This document shows, one piece after another, positions 47,721 through 53,029 of a DNA stretch of 53,029 nt. Positions within the stretch are counted from its first letter, which is position 1. The number at the start of each line of letters is the position of its first letter. The position numbers were made by a program, and so were the translations under genes. The stretch is taken from the NCBI GenBank assembly GCA_934635385.1, contig CAKTZI010000026.1, positions 1 through 53,029 of the forward strand, in the 5' to 3' direction. Below the pieces are notes generated by a model that searched no databases, was not told where the DNA came from, and was given only the letters and a program-made list of their open reading frames with translations. The DNA comes from an uncultured Kiritimatiellota bacterium. GTDB taxonomy: Bacteria; Verrucomicrobiota; Kiritimatiellia; RFP12; UBA1067.

Positions 47721-50021
47721 ATGCGAGTTGTGAAAAAGATGCTTCTGATGGTGCCGTTCGCCGCGTGTGCGGCGTGGGGCGAAGTGCGGTTCGAGGCGGC
47801 GGCGCCGGTTTGGCCGGCGGGACAGGAGAAGGCGATGAACACCTTCTTCCGCTTCCGCGCCGAATACGAGGCCGACGGCCCGGCCGTCCTGCGCGTGACG
47901 GCAGGCTACGACTACAAGGCGTGGGTCGACGGCGCGTTCGTCGGCTTCGGCCCGGCGCGGGCGGCGCCCGGCTTCTTCCGGGTCGACGAGTGGCCGCTCG
48001 CCGCGAAGGCGGGGCGGCGCGTCGTGGAGATCGACGTCGCCGGCTACAACTGCAACAACTTCTACCTGCCCGACCAGACGCCGTTCCTGCAGGCCGAGGT
48101 CGTCGCGGGCAACCGCGTCATCGCGCGCACGGCGGCCTCCGGCGATTTCGCGGCGCAGACGACGGGCCGCGTCCGCAAGGTGCCGCGCTTCAGCTACCAG
48201 CGCACGTTTGCGGAGGTCTATCGACTGCCACACGCGGCGCGCGCACAGCCGCTCGCGGAACAGCCTCCCAAGAAGCTTCTGCCGCGCGCGTGGCCCGTGC
48301 CGGACTTCCATGTGCTGCGCGGCTTTGCGCCGCAGTCGCTGGAGAAAGTGGCTTGGGATGCGTCCGTGACGCCGAAGACCGTCCGCTACGTCGTCCCGGC
48401 GTTCGCGGGCTACAGGCTCTTCCCCCTCGACGTGCTGGAGGAAAACCCCTACTTCGACGTCCAGCGGCTGAAGACGGTTGCGCGCATGGCCGCGCCGACG
48501 ACACCGACGAAGGACGGCTGGTATCCGCTCGCGGCTGGCGAGGGGCTCGTCTTCGTCGGGCCGCACGAGGAGGCTGGATTCCCGCAGCTGCGCGTCCGCT
48601 GCGCCGCGCCGACGACGATCTACTTCACGTTCGACGAGTTGCTTCAGCCGGACGGTTCGATCGACCCGCTTCGCGCCGGGACAATCGGCACACTCGTCTG
48701 GCATCTGGAGAAGGGCGAGCACGCCCTTGAGGGCTTCGAGCCGATCGCCTTCAAGTGCGCGCGCGTGCTGGCGGTCGGCGGTGCGGCGGACGTGTCGGCG
48801 CCGAGCGTCCGCACGTACGTGAGCCCGTCGGCGGCGCGCGCGTCGTTCCGTTCGAGCGACCCGGCTCTCGCGAAGATCTTCGACGCGGCGCGGCGGAGCT
48901 ATGTCGCGAACGCGGTCGACTGCCTGACGGACTGCCCGATTCGCGAGCGCGCGGGCTGGCTCGGCGACACGTTTTTCACGGGGCGGGCGAGCAAGTGGCT
49001 GACGGGTTCGACCGAGAACGAGCGGCTGTTCCTCGAGAACTTCATCCTGCCGGACGACTACGGTGCGCCGGAGCCGTACCGGGGGCTCGTGCCGGCGGTC
49101 TGGCCGGTCGATCTCATGGAACAGGCCTGCTTCATTCCGAACTGGAACCTCTGGCTCGTCCTGGAACTGGAGGAGTTCGTGCAGCGGGGCGGCGACCCCG
49201 CCGTTGTCGCGGCGTTCCGTCCGAAGCTGATGGACGTCCTGGCGTGGTTCGACCGGCACGTGAACGCCGACGGCCTCCTGGAGAAGCTGCCGGGCTGGGT
49301 GTTCGTCGAATGGTCGCAGGCGAACAAGCTCGTGCAGGACGTGAGCTATCCGACCAACATGATGTTCGCGAAGGCGCTGGACGCGCTTGCGCGCCTCTAT
49401 GGCCTTCCGGAGCTGACGGCGCGCGCGGCGCGCATCCGCGAGACGGTGCGCCGCCAGTCGCTCACGGACGACGGCTGGTACTGCGACAATGCGGTGCGGC
49501 AGGCGGACGGTACGCTGAAGCTGTCCGGCGAATGCACGGAGACGTGCCAGTACTACGCCTTCTTCACGGGCGTTGCGGACAAGGCGCGCGACGCGGAACT
49601 CTGGCGGCGGCTCGTCGAGGACTTCGGGCCCGACCGGGTGGCGAAGGGCCGCTGGACGAAGATCTGGCCGTCGAACTTCATCTTTGGCACGTGCCTCCGG
49701 CTGGAGCTCCTGTCGCAGGACGGGCGCGGTGCGCAGATCTACCGCGAGGTGCGCGACTACTTCCTGAAGATGGCCGAGATGACCGGGACGCTGTGGGAGC
49801 ATGACGACACGCGAGCGAGCTGCTGCCACGGGTTCGCGTCCATCGCCGTCGAATACCTGATCCGCGACGTCCTCGGCTACAGGGGACTCGATCCGGCGAC
49901 AGGCAAGCCGGTTGTCCGTCCGCCGAAGGGGCTGGACGTGGACTGGTGCGCAGCAACGATTCCCGTCTCCGCGACGGAGACCGTCAGCGTCGGTTCGGGC
50001 ATGTCGTGGCAGGAGGACTGA
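47721..50021 (+). CDS. GH78-type alpha-L-rhamnosidase, secreted
   Basis: 766 aa from ATG at 47721, chosen because GAGG lies six bases upstream; TTG 47709 and ATG 47715 are also in frame. The signal peptide is MLLMVPFAACAAWG. N-terminal beta domains contain YDYKAWVDGAFVGFGPARA. The catalytic (alpha/alpha)6 domain has VDCLTDCPIRERAGWLGD, the classic GH78 block with the general acid, WFDRHVNADGLL, CTETCQYYAF and TLWEHDDTRASCCHGF. Together with the GH106-like gene it points to rhamnose-containing substrates. The rpoN gene begins five bases after the stop. Confidence 0.9.
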   Translation: MRVVKKMLLMVPFAACAAWGEVRFEAAAPVWPAGQEKAMNTFFRFRAEYEADGPAVLRVTAGYDYKAWVDGAFVGFGPARAAPGFFRVDEWPLAAKAGRRVVEIDVAGYNCNNFYLPDQTPFLQAEVVAGNRVIARTAASGDFAAQTTGRVRKVPRFSYQRTFAEVYRLPHAARAQPLAEQPPKKLLPRAWPVPDFHVLRGFAPQSLEKVAWDASVTPKTVRYVVPAFAGYRLFPLDVLEENPYFDVQRLKTVARMAAPTTPTKDGWYPLAAGEGLVFVGPHEEAGFPQLRVRCAAPTTIYFTFDELLQPDGSIDPLRAGTIGTLVWHLEKGEHALEGFEPIAFKCARVLAVGGAADVSAPSVRTYVSPSAARASFRSSDPALAKIFDAARRSYVANAVDCLTDCPIRERAGWLGDTFFTGRASKWLTGSTENERLFLENFILPDDYGAPEPYRGLVPAVWPVDLMEQACFIPNWNLWLVLELEEFVQRGGDPAVVAAFRPKLMDVLAWFDRHVNADGLLEKLPGWVFVEWSQANKLVQDVSYPTNMMFAKALDALARLYGLPELTARAARIRETVRRQSLTDDGWYCDNAVRQADGTLKLSGECTETCQYYAFFTGVADKARDAELWRRLVEDFGPDRVAKGRWTKIWPSNFIFGTCLRLELLSQDGRGAQIYREVRDYFLKMAEMTGTLWEHDDTRASCCHGFASIAVEYLIRDVLGYRGLDPATGKPVVRPPKGLDVDWCAATIPVSATETVSVGSGMSWQED

Positions 50022-50025
50022 CGCC

Positions 50026-51261
50026 ATGCCGCTCGCCCTCCAGCCCCGCATGGCCCAGCGTCAGGTCGCGACCCCCGCGATGATGCTGGAGTTCTCGCTC
50101 CTGCAGCTGCCGCTCGGCGAACTGCGCGAGACGGTGAAGAAAGAGGTTGACGCGAATCCGGCCCTGGAGGTCGTGCGCGACTTCAATCCCGGACGCGGCG
50201 CGCACGGGGCGTCCGAAGGGTTCGACTTCGAGCGCGTGGCCGCCGAGGGCGGCGAGAGCCTGGAAGACCACCTCCTCGGCGAACTGCGCATGGACGGCAT
50301 CGAGGGGCGCGACCTGGAACTGTGCCGCGCGATTGTCGCGGAGCTTGACGACGACGGGCGCTTCAAGGGGGCCTATCCCGATCTCGTGATGACGACGGGC
50401 GCGACCGAGGCCGAACTTGAAAAGGCCCGCCAGCGCATCCTCGCCATCGACCCGAAGGGGTGTGGCGCACGCGATCTTGCCGAGTGCTATCGCGCGCAGC
50501 TCGACCGCATTCCCGCCGCGAAGCGTCCGGCGGTCGAAAAGGCCGTTGACGAGCTCGCGCAGGCGATTGCGGCGGGGCGGCTGGCGTCGTTCCGTCCGAC
50601 GGATCTCGCCTCGTTCAGGCTGCTCCAGTCGCTGGAGCCGTTCCCCGGTCGACTCTATGACCGGCGGCGCGTCGAGACGGTCGTGCCGGACGTGCGGGTC
50701 GACGAAGACGGCACGGTCGAGGTCGATCAGGGCGACATTCCCGAACTGCGCGTTTCGCCCAAGTACGTCGAGCTCGCGAAGGACCGCGAGGCGGATCCGG
50801 AGGCGCGGGCGTTCGCGGCGGAGAAGGTCAAGCGGGCGCGCGAGTTCCGCGAGGCGCTCGTCCGCCGGCAGGAGACGATGGAGAAGATCGCCGAGACGGC
50901 CGTCGGGTCGCAGCTCGCGTTCCTGAAGCAGGGGCCGTCCGGGCTGAAGAGGCAGACGATGAGCGAGGTCGCGCGGCAGGCGAAGTGTGACGTCTCGACC
51001 GTCTCGCGCGCGGCGGCGCGCAAGTACGTGAAGACGCCGCGCGGCACGTTCCCCCTGCGGAAGTTCTTCCCGCTCGTCGACCAGGCGCCGATCGAGAAGC
51101 TGCGCGAGATTCTCCTGTCGCTGCCGGTGGAGCCGCACGTGCCCGACATGAAGGTCGCGGAGCTGATCGCGAAGGCCGGCTATCCGATGGCGCGTCGGAC
51201 GGTCGCGAAATACCGGCGGCGCTTCGGCCTGAGCGAGGGCCGGCGTCCTTTGCCGCGATGA
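50026..51261 (+). CDS. rpoN: RNA polymerase sigma-54 factor
   Basis: 411 aa, slightly shorter than the usual ~450-500 because the acidic region II is small. Region I begins LQPRMAQRQVATPAMMLEF. The core-binding domain includes AIDPKGCGARDLAE and LQSLEPFPGRLYD. The DNA-binding part has AKCDVSTVSRAAARKYVKTP and the RpoN box ARRTVAKYRRRFGL at the end. It directs transcription from -24/-12 promoters with enhancer-binding ATPases. None of those, and no clear -24/-12 site, was seen in the window. ATG 50026 lies five bases after the GH78 stop. Confidence 0.95.
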   Translation: MPLALQPRMAQRQVATPAMMLEFSLLQLPLGELRETVKKEVDANPALEVVRDFNPGRGAHGASEGFDFERVAAEGGESLEDHLLGELRMDGIEGRDLELCRAIVAELDDDGRFKGAYPDLVMTTGATEAELEKARQRILAIDPKGCGARDLAECYRAQLDRIPAAKRPAVEKAVDELAQAIAAGRLASFRPTDLASFRLLQSLEPFPGRLYDRRRVETVVPDVRVDEDGTVEVDQGDIPELRVSPKYVELAKDREADPEARAFAAEKVKRAREFREALVRRQETMEKIAETAVGSQLAFLKQGPSGLKRQTMSEVARQAKCDVSTVSRAAARKYVKTPRGTFPLRKFFPLVDQAPIEKLREILLSLPVEPHVPDMKVAELIAKAGYPMARRTVAKYRRRFGLSEGRRPLPR

Positions 51262-52386
51262 TCAGTCTGGATCCGCGAACAGCGGCGTCTGGCGCTTGCG
51301 CCATTCGGCCATCGACATGCCGGTGTGGCGCCTGAACGCCTTGCGCAGAGCCTGCGGTGTTCGGTAGCCGCAGAAGTCGGTCAGGCTCTGGATGGACTGG
51401 CTGCCGCGCGTGAGCCGGTTGCAGACGAATTCGAGCCGCGTGTCCTGGATCTCCTCCAGGATGGAGCGTCCCGTCGCCCGTCGAAAGGCGGTCTCGGCCT
51501 TGCGGCGGGAACAGCCGAGGAACGAGACGACCTCGCGTGCCGTCAGTCCGGCGGCGGCGCGTTCGCGAATCAGTGCGACGGCAGCGGGGATCTTGGGCAG
51601 GTGTCGCGCGAAATGGCGCGTCGATGGGCGCGGGCGGATGCAGATGTCGCCGAAGGGCACCGCGAGGGGCGGACGGCATCCGTCGAGCCGTTCCGACAGA
51701 CACTTGGCGGCGAGGTAGCCGCCTTGCTCGAAGTCGATGCGGATGCTCGTGAGGCCGGCTGCGGCCGCCGCTTCCGTGTCGTCGGCGGCGATGAGGGCGA
51801 CGTCTTCCGGCACACGCAGACCGCGCGCCCTGAGCCGGGCGAGCGACCGAAGCGCCATCTCGTCGTTCGCGGCGAAGACGCCGGCGTTGCGGAGGTCGGC
51901 GCGCCGGATCTCAGCCTCGGTCAGCACGTCGGCGGTCACGCCCGCCTCCGACAGGCGTGCGCAGAAGCCGAGTTCGCGGAGGTCTGACCAGAAGGCCGGT
52001 CGACGGTAGGGCAGAAAGACGTAGCGGGCGAGGTCGAGCTTCAGCAGCTCGTCGGCCGCTCGGCGTCCCGTCGCGGCCGAATCGTGCGCCACGACACAGG
52101 ACGCGCGGTCGAACAGGCGGACATCCGTGTCGAGATAGACGACCGGGATGTCTCCGAAGACGGCCGGCGGAAGCGTGTTCAGAAAACTGTTGGCATTGAC
52201 GAGGCAACCGTCCGGCTTCAGGCGGGCGAGCAGGGCCTTGAGCCGTGTCGGCGAGTCCGAGACCTTCTTTCGGACGATCGACCAGCCGACGGCGGCGGCG
52301 AAGCGACGCGCGCCGGCGAACTTCTCCAGGCAGGTCGCATGGTCGTGCGAGTCGAGGTAGAGGATGTGGGACGGACAGCTGGACAT
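51262..52386 (-). CDS. XylR-type AraC-family regulator with LacI-like sensor
   Basis: 374 aa. Residues ~1-260 form a LacI/periplasmic-binding-like sensor (HILYLDSHDHATCLEKFAGA, GDIPVVYLDTDVRLFD, GVFAANDEMALRSLARLRA, VALIAADDTEAAAAAGLTSI). Residues ~270-365 are an AraC double helix-turn-helix (GLTAREVVSFLGCSRRKAET, SIQSLTDFCGYRTPQALRKAF). XylR-like proteins respond to a pentose or other sugar and activate sugar-use genes. The gene converges with rpoN with no spacer and is transcribed from a predicted leaderless promoter, divergent from the DUF1703 gene. Confidence 0.9.
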   Translation of the reverse strand: MSSCPSHILYLDSHDHATCLEKFAGARRFAAAVGWSIVRKKVSDSPTRLKALLARLKPDGCLVNANSFLNTLPPAVFGDIPVVYLDTDVRLFDRASCVVAHDSAATGRRAADELLKLDLARYVFLPYRRPAFWSDLRELGFCARLSEAGVTADVLTEAEIRRADLRNAGVFAANDEMALRSLARLRARGLRVPEDVALIAADDTEAAAAAGLTSIRIDFEQGGYLAAKCLSERLDGCRPPLAVPFGDICIRPRPSTRHFARHLPKIPAAVALIRERAAAGLTAREVVSFLGCSRRKAETAFRRATGRSILEEIQDTRLEFVCNRLTRGSQSIQSLTDFCGYRTPQALRKAFRRHTGMSMAEWRKRQTPLFADPD

Positions 52387-52393
52387 GGTGAAT

Positions 52394-52402
52394 AGTGTAG
52401 CA
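52394..52402 (-). promoter_or_regulatory. Extended -10 box, leaderless start of XylR-type gene
   Basis: Minus strand TGCTACACT ends at 52394, exactly 7 bases before the ATG (52386). No Shine-Dalgarno is present. Confidence 0.55.
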
Positions 52403-52447
52403 CAACGGCCAAGGCTGGGTCAAGGCGGCGCGAGGTGTCCTCTGATA

Positions 52448-52456
52448 TGGTATACT
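52448..52456 (+). promoter_or_regulatory. Extended -10 box, leaderless start of DUF1703 gene
   Basis: TGGTATACT ends at 52456, exactly 7 bases before ATG 52464. It is back to back with the XylR-type promoter, the two boxes being about 50 bases apart. Confidence 0.6.
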
Positions 52457-52463
52457 ATCCGTC

Positions 52464-53029
52464 ATGAGACCTGAGCAGATACCCTACGGCGTCAAGGACT
52501 TCAAGCGCATTCGCCTGGAGGACTTCTACTACGTCGACAAGACCGCGTTCCTCCGCAAGATGGAGGCGCGTGCGAACTTCCTCTTCTTCGTGCGGCCGCG
52601 CCGGTTCGGGAAGTCGCTCCTCTGCGAGACGCTGCGCTGCTACTACGACGTCGCGGAGAAGGAGAACTTCGACCGGCTCTTCGGCGGCCTCGACATCGGG
52701 AAAAAGCCGACCGCGAACGCAAGCCGCTATTTTGTCCTCTCGCTCGACTTCTCTCAGGTCAACGTTTGCACAGGCGTGACATGGGCGGACAAGTTCGCGT
52801 CCTACATGGATCAGCAGTTGGATGCTTTCATATCCAGCCATGAGACGTTCATCGGTGACATGCCTGACATTAAGGCCGTCCGCCACCGTCCTGGGGCCTC
52901 CGAAAAGTACACGGCCGTTGTCGAAGCGGCCAAGAGTCTCGGCCTCGGCGTCTACGTGATCGTGGACGAGTACGACAACTTCACGAACGAGATCGTCTCG
53001 ACGGCGGGGAAGGTGCCCTACAGGGAGAT
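52464..53029 (+). CDS. AAA-ATPase-like/DUF1703 protein, 3' end outside window
   Basis: The first 188 codons are present and the frame is open at the window edge. IPYGVKDFKRIRLEDFYYVD and FLFFVRPRRFGKSLL (degenerate Walker A with GKS) are the family start. VYVIVDEYDNFTNEIV is the Walker B with the DEYD motif. Members usually carry a C-terminal PD-(D/E)XK nuclease-like domain, which would lie beyond the window. The family is heavily expanded in some gut and PVC genomes and its role is unknown, perhaps defence. Confidence 0.85.
   Translation, partial: MRPEQIPYGVKDFKRIRLEDFYYVDKTAFLRKMEARANFLFFVRPRRFGKSLLCETLRCYYDVAEKENFDRLFGGLDIGKKPTANASRYFVLSLDFSQVNVCTGVTWADKFASYMDQQLDAFISSHETFIGDMPDIKAVRHRPGASEKYTAVVEAAKSLGLGVYVIVDEYDNFTNEIVSTAGKVPYRE

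Noticed and set aside
47694..50051. 785-codon minus-strand frame opposite GH78
   Set aside because: Shadow of the GH78 gene, Arg-rich and without motifs.
1..53029. tRNA and rRNA genes
   Set aside because: I looked for cloverleaf ends and conserved rRNA segments and recognised none; a covariance search would be needed to exclude a tRNA.

Overview
The window is about two-thirds G+C and densely coded. It suggests a strictly anaerobic, polysaccharide-degrading bacterium of the PVC group. Kiritimatiellota-like Verrucomicrobiota is my inference from gene content, not a computed placement. Supporting content: class III ribonucleotide reductase, a sensory [FeFe]-hydrogenase, a rubredoxin-flavoprotein, GH92, GH106, GH78 and GH5-like hydrolases, two SGNH/SASA acetylesterases, a XylR-type regulator, and several AAA-ATPases of the DUF4143 and DUF1703 kinds.

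Layout. 1-4.4 kb is an accessory, lower-G+C zone. It holds the tail of a secreted protein, a TfoX-GNAT chimera, a PIN-domain pair, a 5'-truncated ogt and a paaK relic that has lost its P-loop, plus two copies of a dispersed palindrome. 4.4-7.6 kb is a three-gene H2-sensing operon: [2Fe-2S] protein, PAS-bearing group C-type [FeFe]-hydrogenase, SpoIIE phosphatase. 7.7-17 kb holds an AddA/RecB-like helicase-nuclease, a PotA-like ATPase, a histidine phosphatase-HAD fusion, an AEC transporter, a GH92 enzyme and an orphan DppB-like permease. 17.1-21.5 kb has nrdD behind an NrdR box, then a sugar-porter MFS protein with an unusual membrane tail. 21.5-28.2 kb is a candidate cassette: a 1,577-residue exported protein riddled with in-frame inverted-repeat insertions and ending in an alpha/beta hydrolase, two small secreted proteins, and a second copy of the giant's N-terminal membrane module. 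28.2-31 kb has a PhnP-like metallohydrolase, a GntR-type regulator and a VapBC pair. 31-42.6 kb is a CAZyme/esterase block (GH5-like, repeat lectin-like protein, putative hydrolase, GH106, SASA, SGNH) that looks aimed at acetylated, rhamnose-containing glycans. After ruvB comes a second accessory island (43.8-46.9 kb) with an hsdR-like start remnant, two DUF4143 ATPases that share an upstream palindromic element, and an integrase stub. The rest is a rubredoxin-flavoprotein, GH78, rpoN, a XylR-type regulator and the start of a DUF1703 ATPase.

Cross-cutting signals. (1) Many genes are preceded by an extended -10 box (TGnTATAAT-like). For five of them the box ends 7-8 nt before the start codon, which predicts leaderless mRNAs. 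(2) Two long poly-C tracts sit at the 5' side of genes. One, with (CA)n, lies inside a short upstream ORF whose stop overlaps the next start, so tract length would set the downstream reading configuration; an assembly artefact must be excluded. (3) Short dispersed repeats are inserted in frame inside genes, some nested in one another. (4) Deletion scars cluster in the first 4.4 kb. No rRNA, tRNA or CRISPR array was recognised.
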